NCBI RefSeq assembly: GCF_030534335.1
Contig: NZ_CP130565.1
Location: 379,501-443,500 of the forward strand
Source of the DNA: Marivirga harenae
GTDB taxonomy: Bacteria > Bacteroidota > Bacteroidia > Cytophagales > Cyclobacteriaceae
Direction of reading: 5' to 3'
Length of the DNA: 64,000 nucleotides
A model generated the notes under the pieces. It saw only the letters and a list, made by a program, of their open reading frames with translations. It searched no databases and was not told where the DNA came from. Position 1 is the stretch's first letter; each line of letters opens with the position of its first letter. This document shows positions 36,028 through 45,027 of this stretch, piece by piece. Position numbers and translations under genes: made by a program.

Positions 36028-38820
36028 GTGAAAAAAATCACCTTATTTACTATATTGATATTCTGCACTTTAGGAGAAACACTCGCTACACACATAAGAG
36101 CAGGTGAAATCACTGCTAGAAGAGTCGGCTGTAGTGGAAGGGAGTATGAATTTACTTTGACGGCCTATAGAGACACTGGCTCTGACATTCTATTTGGAAA
36201 TGGAGAATTCAAATTTGGTGATGGAGAATCTATAATGTTAAACCCTGATGGCTTTAGTAGAAAAGAGATAATTGACGATGAAATAGAGTTAGTTGAATTC
36301 AAGATCACTCATAATTATAGTGCTGATGGGAACTACAATGTTTCTTATGTAGAAGATTTTAGGAATGTAGGGATTATCAATATGAGTAATTCCGGTGCAG
36401 TTTCTTTCTATGTGGAGACTTTGATTAGAATAGACCCCTTCTTTGGATGCAATGACACACCTATTTTCTTAATACCACCTGTAGATAAAGGCGCTATTGG
36501 AGTTTTATTTTACCATAATCCAGGAGCCTTCGATATTAATGGTGATAGTATTGCTTTTAAAATGGTAACCCCTCAAAGCAGACAAGGAGTAAACGTACCA
36601 AACTTTAGATCACCAGAGATTGCAGCAGGAGGACTCGACAGTCAACAGGAAGATCCAGCTACTCTAACATTAGACGAGGTTCTTGGTGATTTAATATGGG
36701 ATGCACCAGGTCTAAAAGGAGAATTTAACGTTGCTTTTATTGCTGAAGAATGGCGGAAAATTGCAGGGGAATGGCGTTTTCTAGGGAGCGTTACTCGTGA
36801 CATGCAAATCATTGTGGATGAAACCGATAACGACCCACCAGAATTACAAATACCACTCGACACATGCGTGGAAGCAGGAACTTTGCTTGAGGCGGAAATA
36901 ATAGCTACTGACCCGAATCCTGAATCACTGGTTCGAATAGAAGGTTTTGGTGGTCCGTTTGTCTTATCACCACCAGCTGTTTTGAGCCCAACAAGCAATG
37001 ATTTCTTTGAATCTCCTGCTATTTCAAATTTCTCGTGGCAAACTGATTGCTCTCATATTAGAGAAGATCCATATCTGGTAAGGTTTAAAGCGACCGATAG
37101 TGGTCCTGGAATACGCTTGACAACTTTCGAAACCTGGAGTGTAACGGTGGTCCCTCCATCACCAAAAAATGTGGTCGCAGAAAGTAAGCCTCAACGCTCC
37201 ATCGAAATAAGCTGGGATGAATATAATTGTGGTAATGCTGAAGTGGTCCAAGTGTACAGAAGGGTAGACAGCTTTGAATTTGAGCCTGAAAATTGCGAAA
37301 TCGGCATTCCAGAAAATGGCGGTTATGAACTGATTGGTGCAATCGAAGTAGGTCAAAACACTTTCTTGGATGATAATGCTGATCAAGGATTGGATTTTGG
37401 AGCCACTTATTGCTACAGATTAGTTGCCGTTTTTGAATTGCCAAAAGGTGGAGTTAGTTACGCTTCAGACGAGGTTTGTCAACAAGTTGCGGCCACAGGC
37501 CCTGTGATAACTAACGTAAGCATTGAGGAAACTGATTCCGAAAATGGCGAAATCATTGTAAGCTGGTTACCTCCGTTAGATATTGATACGGATGTTTATC
37601 CTGAACCATATAAATATCAAGTCTTAAGAAGTAATGGCGGTGGCTTTGAACCCATAGCAATCATTGAAAATGATACTACCTTTACCGTTTCAGATTTGAA
37701 TACAGCCTCAGAGATTTATTCTTATCAATTAGAGCTTTATTTGCTAGATGATGAGGTAGTTGAAGAAAATTTAATTGAAATCTCAGCCAGAGCATCTACG
37801 GTAAGGTTATCATCCGTTGGATTGTTTGAATCAATAGAATTAAATTGGGAGGCAAAAGTACCATGGTCAAACACAAATCAAGATTACCCATATCATTATA
37901 TATATAGAAATAAGGCTGGAGGCGACCCAAATCAGTTGACCTTAATCGATTCTGTAGATGTAACTCAATTTGGATTCCAATATTTGGACAGTGGTCAATT
38001 TAATAATCAAAACTTATCCAATATGGAGGAGTATTGTTATTATGTTACCACATCAGGAGGATATGGGAACGAAGATATCTTTGAGCCCCTACTCAATAAT
38101 TCTCAGATTCTTTGCGCGAGGCCAGATGATCAAATAGATCCATGTCCACCTTTCGATGTTGGCTTTCAAATCGAATCCCCTGAAAAATGCTTAGAATTCC
38201 TAGCTGATAAAGATTGTGAATTTAATCAGTTCCAAAACGAGCTATTCTGGGAAGCAGATTTAGCGGATAGCTGTGATAGCCAGATCGGTTATTATGAAAT
38301 TTTCTTTCAGAGTGATCTGGAAAGTGAATTTGAACTAATTGGAACCACCCAAGACACTTTTTTTATTCATGATAATCTTCCTGAATTTGCTGGCTGTTAT
38401 AGGATTAGGGCAGTTGATCAATCTGAAAATAGAAGTCAATTCTCCGAGATTTTCTGTAAGGATAATTGTCCTAATATAGCTTTTCCAAATGTGTTTACTC
38501 CGAATGGAGACAACAAGAATGATACCTTCACTCCTTTCTTTAATAAGGATTTCACTCAGGCGGCTACTATTCCTTTAGAGAAATGTCCACGTTTTGTTGA
38601 AAAAATTGAGTTTAGGGTTTTCAACAGATATGGAAAACAGCTGTACTCTTATGAAAGCGGTGGGGAAAATAGTTTGTATATTAATTGGGACGGCACCAAT
38701 TTTGGCGGTGAACCACTGCCATCAGCAACTTATTTCTTTGAAGCTATTGTAACCTTTGATATGTTAAGGCCGGAAAACCGTCAACAAAGTTATAAAGGGT
38801 ATGTTCAAATCATAAGATAG
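36028..38820 (+). CDS. Large secreted protein with T9SS type B sorting domain
   Basis: A 930-residue surface or secreted protein beginning with GTG (KKITLFTILIFCTLGETLA signal). The N-terminal half begins THIRAGEITARRVGC, a start shared by many gliding-associated Bacteroidota proteins. Fibronectin III-like modules follow (about 370-490, 490-590 and 590-700; motifs ISWDEYNC, VSWLPP and LNWEAKV). The last about 100 residues are a CHU_C/type B sorting domain: IAFPNVFTPNGDNKNDTF, a FRVFNRYGKQLY strand and the final YKGYVQIIR. This domain targets export through the type IX system. The ligand or role is unknown. The DCC gene follows immediately. Confidence 0.9.
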   Translation: MKKITLFTILIFCTLGETLATHIRAGEITARRVGCSGREYEFTLTAYRDTGSDILFGNGEFKFGDGESIMLNPDGFSRKEIIDDEIELVEFKITHNYSADGNYNVSYVEDFRNVGIINMSNSGAVSFYVETLIRIDPFFGCNDTPIFLIPPVDKGAIGVLFYHNPGAFDINGDSIAFKMVTPQSRQGVNVPNFRSPEIAAGGLDSQQEDPATLTLDEVLGDLIWDAPGLKGEFNVAFIAEEWRKIAGEWRFLGSVTRDMQIIVDETDNDPPELQIPLDTCVEAGTLLEAEIIATDPNPESLVRIEGFGGPFVLSPPAVLSPTSNDFFESPAISNFSWQTDCSHIREDPYLVRFKATDSGPGIRLTTFETWSVTVVPPSPKNVVAESKPQRSIEISWDEYNCGNAEVVQVYRRVDSFEFEPENCEIGIPENGGYELIGAIEVGQNTFLDDNADQGLDFGATYCYRLVAVFELPKGGVSYASDEVCQQVAATGPVITNVSIEETDSENGEIIVSWLPPLDIDTDVYPEPYKYQVLRSNGGGFEPIAIIENDTTFTVSDLNTASEIYSYQLELYLLDDEVVEENLIEISARASTVRLSSVGLFESIELNWEAKVPWSNTNQDYPYHYIYRNKAGGDPNQLTLIDSVDVTQFGFQYLDSGQFNNQNLSNMEEYCYYVTTSGGYGNEDIFEPLLNNSQILCARPDDQIDPCPPFDVGFQIESPEKCLEFLADKDCEFNQFQNELFWEADLADSCDSQIGYYEIFFQSDLESEFELIGTTQDTFFIHDNLPEFAGCYRIRAVDQSENRSQFSEIFCKDNCPNIAFPNVFTPNGDNKNDTFTPFFNKDFTQAATIPLEKCPRFVEKIEFRVFNRYGKQLYSYESGGENSLYINWDGTNFGGEPLPSATYFFEAIVTFDMLRPENRQQSYKGYVQIIR

Positions 38821-38821
38821 C

Positions 38822-39226
38822 TTGAAGTCTTCAAAACCTATCATATTTTTCGATGGCGTTTGTAATTTATGTAATGGAGCTGTAAACTTCATTATTGATC
38901 ATGATAAAAAAGGCCATTTTAAATTTGCGCCTTTGCAATCTAACGCAGCTGAAAAGCATGTACCCTTATCTATCCGAGAGAATACCGACAGTATCCTATT
39001 AGTAGATTCAAATAAAATCTATTCAAAAAGTACGGCAGCACTTAAAGTGGCCAAAAATTTAAATGGCCCTTGGAAAGCATTGTACATATTCATAATATTT
39101 CCAAAATTCGTTAGAGATTTTGTTTATGACCAAATTTCAAGAAATCGCTACAAATGGTTTGGAAAAAGAGATACTTGCAGAATGCCTTCAGAAGAAATCA
39201 AGAATAGATTTGTGGAAATGGATTAA
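38822..39226 (+). CDS. DCC (DUF393) thiol-disulfide oxidoreductase family protein
   Basis: A 134-residue thioredoxin-like protein whose N-terminus IIFFDGVCNLCNGAVNFI carries the family's D-G-V-C-x-x-C active site (about 10-16). The rest fits the family (FAPLQSNAA, STAALKVAKNL, RDTCRMP). The start is TTG at 38822: an in-frame TAA lies just upstream at 38813, and the next start would delete the active site. It begins 1 bp after the stop of the T9SS protein, so the two are probably co-transcribed, but a functional link is not evident. Confidence 0.9.
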   Translation: MKSSKPIIFFDGVCNLCNGAVNFIIDHDKKGHFKFAPLQSNAAEKHVPLSIRENTDSILLVDSNKIYSKSTAALKVAKNLNGPWKALYIFIIFPKFVRDFVYDQISRNRYKWFGKRDTCRMPSEEIKNRFVEMD

Positions 39227-39407
39227 GAGTCATGTTGCTATTCAGATTTTCCAAAAATTTATAACTTGCCACCGCAATTAGGTACAAATTTTAAATCGTA
39301 AAGAATCACCTATGAAAAGAGCATAAACTTAAAGGATTCTACTTGATGACATTGAATCCATTAAATTTATTGCGAATTCCAAGGTTCATTAAAAAAACAA
39401 TTATAAC

Positions 39408-40286
39408 ATGAAAGCTTATGTATTTCCAGGGCAAGGAGCCCAATATCCAGGAATGGGAAAAGAATTATACGAAAACAACTCTGAAGCCAAAAAACTTTTT
39501 GACAGAGCTAATGAAATATTAGGTTTCGAAATCACAAAAATAATGTTCGAAGGCACAGCTGAAGAATTGAAAGAAACCAAAGTAACTCAGCCTGCAGTCT
39601 TTCTACATTCAGTAATCAACGCATTGGTTCACCCAGACTTTAAGCCTGAAATGGTAGCTGGTCACTCACTAGGCGAATTCTCAGCATTGGTGGCAAATGG
39701 CACCTTATCTTTTGAAGATGGACTAAAAATAGTCTACAAAAGAGCTTTGGCCATGCAAAAAGCCTGTGAAATCAACCCTTCTACTATGGCAGCTGTTTTA
39801 GGATTAGAAGATGAAGTAGTGGAAAAGGTCTGCAGCGAGATTAAGGAGGAGGTAGTTGTTCCAGCCAATTACAATTGTCCAGGACAATTAGTCATTTCAG
39901 GCTCAAAAAAAGGAATAGAAATTGCATGTGAAAAAATGAAAGAGGCAGGTGCAAAAAGGGCTTTACCTTTACCAGTGGGAGGTGCATTTCACTCTGCTCT
40001 AATGGAACCGGCTAGAGAAGAATTAGCTAAGGCCATCAAGGAAACGAACTTTAGCCAACCCAAATGTCCTGTTTATCAGAATGTAAATGCACAAGGATCA
40101 ATTGATATAGAAACTATTAAAGAAAATTTAATAGCCCAATTGACAGCACCAGTCAAATGGACTCAATCTGTCCATCAAATGGTGCAAGACGGTGCCTCAA
40201 TATTTATTGAAAGCGGTCCAGGAAAAGTTTTGCAAGGTTTGGTGAAAAAAATCAACAATGAATCCGAAGTTGGTCAATTATCGTAA
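39408..40286 (+). CDS. fabD: Malonyl-CoA:ACP transacylase
   Basis: A 292-residue acyltransferase that loads malonyl groups onto acyl carrier protein for fatty acid synthesis. Motifs: the start YVFPGQGAQYPGMGKELYE, the nucleophile elbow GHSLGEFSALVANG (Ser about 87), and the catalytic His in GGAFHSALMEPA (about 196). Length and order are typical. No other fab genes are adjacent. A 181-bp gap without an evident feature precedes it. Confidence 0.97.
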   Translation: MKAYVFPGQGAQYPGMGKELYENNSEAKKLFDRANEILGFEITKIMFEGTAEELKETKVTQPAVFLHSVINALVHPDFKPEMVAGHSLGEFSALVANGTLSFEDGLKIVYKRALAMQKACEINPSTMAAVLGLEDEVVEKVCSEIKEEVVVPANYNCPGQLVISGSKKGIEIACEKMKEAGAKRALPLPVGGAFHSALMEPAREELAKAIKETNFSQPKCPVYQNVNAQGSIDIETIKENLIAQLTAPVKWTQSVHQMVQDGASIFIESGPGKVLQGLVKKINNESEVGQLS

Positions 40287-40369
40287 TGTAATTGACAAAT
40301 AAATAATTTGAATATAATAGTAACTCTTAAAAAATTCTGATATTCAATTATTTACTGATAAATTAGACA

Positions 40370-41575
40370 ATGATTAAGCCTGGAATTCCAAATAACGAAA
40401 ATGAAAGGTTAAGAGAACTCCGCAGATTAAAAATTTTAGATTCTGAGCAGGAGAAAGATTTTGATGAATTAGTTGAACTTGCTTCTATCATTTGCGGGGT
40501 TCCCATATCTTTAGTCACCTTAATTGATACTGATCGACAATGGTTTAAATCAAAAAAAGGGGTAACTGTCGATTCTACCAGCAGAGATGTTTCCTTTTGC
40601 GGACATGCTATTTATAGTGATGATATTTTCATAGTTGAGAATACCTTAGCTGATGAAAGATTTTATGATAATCCATTGGTCACCGAAGACCCAAATATTA
40701 GATTTTATGCAGGAATGCCCATTAAATCTACAAATGGCTACAACCTAGGTACACTTTGTGTAATCGATTCAGTACCTAAAAAACTAAGCAAAACGCAAAT
40801 TCAAGCATTGGAAATTTTAGGGGGTCAAGCTTCCAAACTGATTGAATTAAGAGATAAAAAGTTAAAATTAGAAGCTAGCAATGAAAAATTAGAGGCTTTA
40901 AATCAACTAAACACTCAGATAACTAGCATCATTTCCCATGATTTAAAAGGCCCAATTAACAGTATGCGGGCTTACTTAAATTCTAAATATGTTGATGCCA
41001 ATAGTCCGAAAGACCTGGCTCAATTGTTTCCACTGGTTAAAAACAACCTCAACAGTTTACATGCATTGGTTGAAAATCTACTGGAATGGTCCCGAAGTAA
41101 TAATGATGTTAAGCTAACAAATGTAAACATCAAAGATATTGTATCTGAGATTTGTACTTTATTTGAAGGAAATGCGCTGGAAAAGGAAATTAAATTAAAA
41201 TGTGAGGTTGGAGTAGACATAGAAGTTGTAGCAGATTTGGCCATGATGCGATTTATTTTGAGAAATCTCATCAATAATGCCATAAAATTTACTGAAGGCG
41301 GAGAGATTGCGGTGGATATTGAACAAACTGAAGATCAGAAAGCAATAGTTAAAATAATTGATACAGGGGTTGGAATCCCGAATGCTTTGTTGGAGAGAAT
41401 AAAATTAAAGGACAAGAAAATTTCTACCAAAGGAACTAGAAACGAAAAAGGCACTGGATTAGGTTTGCAACTGGTAAGAGAGTTTCTATCTATTCATAAT
41501 TCGGAATTGAAAGTAGAATCAGAAGAAGGAAAAGGAAGTACTTTTTCTTTTGTACTTCCCTTGGCTTCATCCTAA
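40370..41575 (+). CDS. GAF-domain sensor histidine kinase
   Basis: A 401-residue soluble sensor kinase. An N-terminal GAF domain (about 20-160) has the common spelling SLVTLIDTDRQWFKS...SFCGHAIY...FYAGMPI. A short coiled coil leads to the phosphoacceptor box ISHDLKGPINSM (His about 189). The HATPase domain follows, with NLINNAIKF (about 300), DTGVGIPNAL and GTGLGLQLVREF. There is no membrane helix, so it senses a cytoplasmic signal. No response regulator is next to it. It converges with the arginine decarboxylase gene. Confidence 0.93.
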   Translation: MIKPGIPNNENERLRELRRLKILDSEQEKDFDELVELASIICGVPISLVTLIDTDRQWFKSKKGVTVDSTSRDVSFCGHAIYSDDIFIVENTLADERFYDNPLVTEDPNIRFYAGMPIKSTNGYNLGTLCVIDSVPKKLSKTQIQALEILGGQASKLIELRDKKLKLEASNEKLEALNQLNTQITSIISHDLKGPINSMRAYLNSKYVDANSPKDLAQLFPLVKNNLNSLHALVENLLEWSRSNNDVKLTNVNIKDIVSEICTLFEGNALEKEIKLKCEVGVDIEVVADLAMMRFILRNLINNAIKFTEGGEIAVDIEQTEDQKAIVKIIDTGVGIPNALLERIKLKDKKISTKGTRNEKGTGLGLQLVREFLSIHNSELKVESEEGKGSTFSFVLPLASS

Positions 41576-41591
41576 TAAAAGATTAATAGTT

Positions 41592-42980
41592 CTAATATCC
41601 CAAAATATTCAGCATACTTTCACTGGTTTGCTCTTCAGCAAAGAGCTTAGTACTGATTTTTCCGTTCTCATCTTTATTAACCAATACATGTTTCGGTGCT
41701 GGAATCAAACAATGTTGAATACCTCCATATCCTCCCAATGATTCTTGATATGCACCAGTGTGGAAAAACCCAACATATTGTTTTTCATTTCTTTCAACTT
41801 TAGGTAGAAACACCTCAAATGAATGTGCTTCTGAGTTGTAGTAATCCATGGAGTCACAAGTGAGTCCTCCCATTTTAACCTTATGAAAGGGTTCATTCCA
41901 GTTATTGACAGCCATCAAAATAAATTTTTGATTTAGACCCCAAACATCAGGCAAATGCGTTATGAAAGAGCCATCGATCATATACCACAACTCTTTATCA
42001 TTTTGCAACTTTTGATCTAATATGGAATAAATCGTAGCACCGCTCTCGCCTACTGTATAACTGCCAAATTCGGTCATGATATGCGGAGTTTCAACATTGT
42101 TCTTCTCGCAAATCCACTGAATATTTTCCACTATCTGATCTACCATATATTGATAGTCATACTCAAAACCCAAGGAAGTTTTGATCGGAAAACCACCACC
42201 AATGTCAATAGTATCTAATTCGGGTGCTATTTTCTTTAACTCACAATACTTATCAATAAATCGACCTAATTCACTCCAGTAGTAAGCCGTATCTTTAATA
42301 CCTGTATTGATGAAAAAATGCAACATTTTTAGCTTTGCCTTCTCGCTTTTAGCTATTTTATTTTGGTATAAATCTACTACATCATTGTAGCGTATTCCCA
42401 ATCGGCTAGTATAGAATTCGAAGGTAGGCTCTTCATCAGAAGCTATTCTTATCCCAACTTTATAAGGCTTTTTAGCCTCGGCCTCATAGCTATCCAATTC
42501 ATTCAAATCATCTAATACGGGTACAACATTTTCAAATCCGTCATTAATTAACCCATTAATGTATTGTCTGTAAAGTGGGCGCTTAAACCCATTACACACC
42601 ACATAATGCTGCTTGGTCAAGAAACCCTTTTCATGCATCTTTCTTACAATCGGAATGTCGAAGGAAGAAGAAGTCTCCATATGGACCCCCGCTTTTAAGG
42701 CCTCTTCCATCACAAAAGAGAAATGAGAAGATTTGGTACAATAGCAATAAGTATAACCTCCTTTATAATTCAATTTTTTAAATGCATTAGCGAAAAACTC
42801 TCTTGCTTGGTTTATGTTCTGACTTATCTTGGGCAAATAGGTTAATTTCAACGGTGTGCCATACTTTTCAATGATATCCATCAAAGGGACATCATGAAAT
42901 TTCAAGGCGTTATCCTCTACGGTAAATTCTTTTTGTGGCCAATAAAAGGTTTGTTCTATTAAATCTATGTAACTCTTCAT
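41592..42980 (-). CDS. speA: Arginine decarboxylase (SpeA-like, short form)
   Basis: A 462-residue fold-type III PLP decarboxylase forming agmatine from arginine. The PLP lysine is in GGYTYCYCTKSSHF (about 74-87). The PLP-phosphate glycine loop is TIDIGGGFPIK, MTEFGSYTVG follows, and the catalytic cysteine motif GGLTCDSMDYY lies near residue 363. The protein is shorter than E. coli SpeA (about 660 residues) but matches the short biosynthetic type of Bacteroidota. It is divergent from two guanidino-modifying enzyme genes and argS, making an arginine-centred locus. Confidence 0.88.
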   Translation of the reverse strand: MKSYIDLIEQTFYWPQKEFTVEDNALKFHDVPLMDIIEKYGTPLKLTYLPKISQNINQAREFFANAFKKLNYKGGYTYCYCTKSSHFSFVMEEALKAGVHMETSSSFDIPIVRKMHEKGFLTKQHYVVCNGFKRPLYRQYINGLINDGFENVVPVLDDLNELDSYEAEAKKPYKVGIRIASDEEPTFEFYTSRLGIRYNDVVDLYQNKIAKSEKAKLKMLHFFINTGIKDTAYYWSELGRFIDKYCELKKIAPELDTIDIGGGFPIKTSLGFEYDYQYMVDQIVENIQWICEKNNVETPHIMTEFGSYTVGESGATIYSILDQKLQNDKELWYMIDGSFITHLPDVWGLNQKFILMAVNNWNEPFHKVKMGGLTCDSMDYYNSEAHSFEVFLPKVERNEKQYVGFFHTGAYQESLGGYGGIQHCLIPAPKHVLVNKDENGKISTKLFAEEQTSESMLNILGY

Positions 42981-43002
42981 TCAACTAAAGTTTAGTACGG
43001 TG

Positions 43003-43046
43003 TTGAAATGCAATATTGAATTATATTTGCAATCTTTGCAAAACTA
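43003..43046. promoter_or_regulatory. Divergent promoter region between speA and the amidinotransferase-like gene
   Basis: On the + strand TTG (43003-43005) precedes TATATTTG (43022-43029), with a short 16-base spacer. On the minus strand CAAAACTA (43039-43046) reads TAGTTTTG, a TAnnTTTG element aimed at speA. The two overlap head to head, so the two directions may compete. Weak spacing keeps confidence low. Confidence 0.35.
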
Positions 43047-43100
43047 AAATTTTAACGCTGAAACATTCGGGTTTTTTGATTAAATAATTCAATATTTTTT

Positions 43101-44018
43101 ATGATTAATGTATTTGTAAATGATGAGACTTCCCCATTGAGGGCTGTGATATTAGGGACTGCCAGAGGGATAGGTGATGTTCCTAATTTAGATGATGCTT
43201 ACGATCCTAAATCAAAAGAACATATAGCTGCTGGAACCTACCCTAAAGAAGCTGATATGGTTGAAGAAATGGAAGCATTTGCAAATGTTCTGGAAAAACA
43301 TGGGGTGAAAGTTTACCGGCCTGAAATCATTGAAGATTACAATCAGATTTTTTCAAGAGATATTGGATTTGTTATAGAAGACAAATTCATAAAACCTAGA
43401 ATTCTTAAGGACAGAAAAGAGGAGATAAAGGGCATTCAATATATATTGGAAAAAATAAATCCAAATCAAATTGTTTCGGTACCAGAAAATGTGAGAGTAG
43501 AAGGCGGGGACGTAATGCCATGGAATGACCATATTTTTGTAGGTTATTCTGAAAAAGAAGATTTCGAAAAATACATAGTAGCGAGAACTAACCGAGCTGG
43601 TTTAGATTTTTTAGCTAGTGAGTTCCCTAACAAAAAAGTTAAGGGATTTCAACTTAACAAGTCTGATGAAGTAGCAAAAGACAATGCCCTTCATTTAGAC
43701 TGTTGTTTCCAGCCTATCGGAAAAAATCAAGCTATTATTTATAAAGATGGATTCAAATTTGCCGAAGATTACCAATATCTGGTAGATTATTTTGGCGAAG
43801 ACAATTTAATCCACATCACCAGAGATGAGATGTATGAAATGAATTCTAATGTTTTTTCTATCAGTCCGAATGTGATTGTACTGGAGAGAAACTTCACTCG
43901 ATTAGCTGGGCTTTTGGAAGCCAAAGGATATACTGTGGAAAAAGTACCTTATGCAGAAATTTCCAAAATGGAAGGTTTGTTAAGATGTTCAACATTGCCA
44001 CTCGAAAGAGCTAAATAA
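43101..44018 (+). CDS. Amidinotransferase/dimethylargininase-fold protein
   Basis: A 305-residue pentein-fold enzyme of the arginine deiminase/amidinotransferase group. Active-site segments: FSRDIGFVIED (acidic substrate site, about 90), VEGGDVM (about 135), the catalytic His in NALHLDCCFQP (about 197) and the nucleophilic Cys in LLRCSTLPL (about 296). Such enzymes act on arginine, methylarginine or related guanidino compounds, as hydrolases or amidino transferases. The sequence does not settle which. ctlX lies 31 bp downstream, and argS after that. Confidence 0.85.
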   Translation: MINVFVNDETSPLRAVILGTARGIGDVPNLDDAYDPKSKEHIAAGTYPKEADMVEEMEAFANVLEKHGVKVYRPEIIEDYNQIFSRDIGFVIEDKFIKPRILKDRKEEIKGIQYILEKINPNQIVSVPENVRVEGGDVMPWNDHIFVGYSEKEDFEKYIVARTNRAGLDFLASEFPNKKVKGFQLNKSDEVAKDNALHLDCCFQPIGKNQAIIYKDGFKFAEDYQYLVDYFGEDNLIHITRDEMYEMNSNVFSISPNVIVLERNFTRLAGLLEAKGYTVEKVPYAEISKMEGLLRCSTLPLERAK

Positions 44019-44049
44019 ATAATTTTTATCTTTTTGAAATTTTAGTCAA

Positions 44050-44994
44050 ATGGAAAATAAACAAAGTACAGATACAATAATGATGATACGTCCTGTTCAG
44101 TTCAGATTCAATGAACAAACGGCAGTGAATAATTATTATCAAAAGTCTATTGCAGGATTAAGTGCATCAGATATCCAACTAAAAGCTGCTCAGGAATTTG
44201 ACGATTTTGTTAAAAAGTTGAGAAGCAAAAAGATTAATGTCATTGTAGTGGAAGATACTCCTGAACCAAGCACACCTGATTCCATTTTCCCCAATAACTG
44301 GGTTTCTTTTCATGAAGATGGAAAAGTAGGTTTATACCCGATGTATGCGGAAAACAGAAGATTGGAAAGAAGACCGGATATTCTAGAAAAGCTGCAGACA
44401 AAAGAAGGAAGGAAGATCAGCGAAATTATCGACTTTTCTAAACATGAAGAAGATAATCGATTTTTGGAAGGCACTGGAAGCATGATTTTAGATCGTCCCA
44501 ATAAGATTGTCTATATAGCTATTTCATTGAGGACCGATGAAACAGTATTAGATGAGTTTTGTAATAAATTTGACTACAAAGCCATAAAATTTACTGCAAA
44601 TCAAACAGTGGAAGGAAAAAGGTTACCAATTTACCATACTAATGTTATGATGTGCATTGCCAATGATTTAGCCATTCTTTGTGCAGATTCTATTGATGAT
44701 AAAGAAGAAAGAAAAGCTGTTATTGAAAGTCTACATGAAACTAATAAAGAGGTAATTGAAATCAGCGAAGATCAAAAGCATCATTTTGCTGGGAATATGT
44801 TGCAAGTAAATGGAACGGATGGAAAACCATACTTGGTGATGTCCTCAGCTGCCCATCAAATATTAAGTGAGGTGCAAATAAAAAGGATTGAAAAGTATTG
44901 CGAAATTGTAAGTAGCTCATTGGATACGATCGAAGCTTTGGGTGGCGGAAGTGCCAGATGCATGATGGCAGAAGTATTTTTACCTAAAGCATAA
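44050..44994 (+). CDS. ctlX: Citrulline utilization hydrolase CtlX
   Basis: A 314-residue amidinotransferase-fold hydrolase of the CtlX type. Seen here: MIRPVQFRFNEQTAVNNYY, the substrate-site acids in TPDSIFPNNWVSFHEDGKVGLYPM, RRPDIL, the catalytic His in IYHTNVMM (about 198) and the Cys in GGGSARCMMAEVF (about 305). CtlX was proposed from genome context to hydrolyse citrulline in Bacteroidota. Together with the preceding relative and speA it points to a route handling arginine and its derivatives. Confidence 0.88.
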   Translation: MENKQSTDTIMMIRPVQFRFNEQTAVNNYYQKSIAGLSASDIQLKAAQEFDDFVKKLRSKKINVIVVEDTPEPSTPDSIFPNNWVSFHEDGKVGLYPMYAENRRLERRPDILEKLQTKEGRKISEIIDFSKHEEDNRFLEGTGSMILDRPNKIVYIAISLRTDETVLDEFCNKFDYKAIKFTANQTVEGKRLPIYHTNVMMCIANDLAILCADSIDDKEERKAVIESLHETNKEVIEISEDQKHHFAGNMLQVNGTDGKPYLVMSSAAHQILSEVQIKRIEKYCEIVSSSLDTIEALGGGSARCMMAEVFLPKA

Positions 44995-45027
44995 TCATTC
45001 ATTATATATTATAAATCACCCTCTATC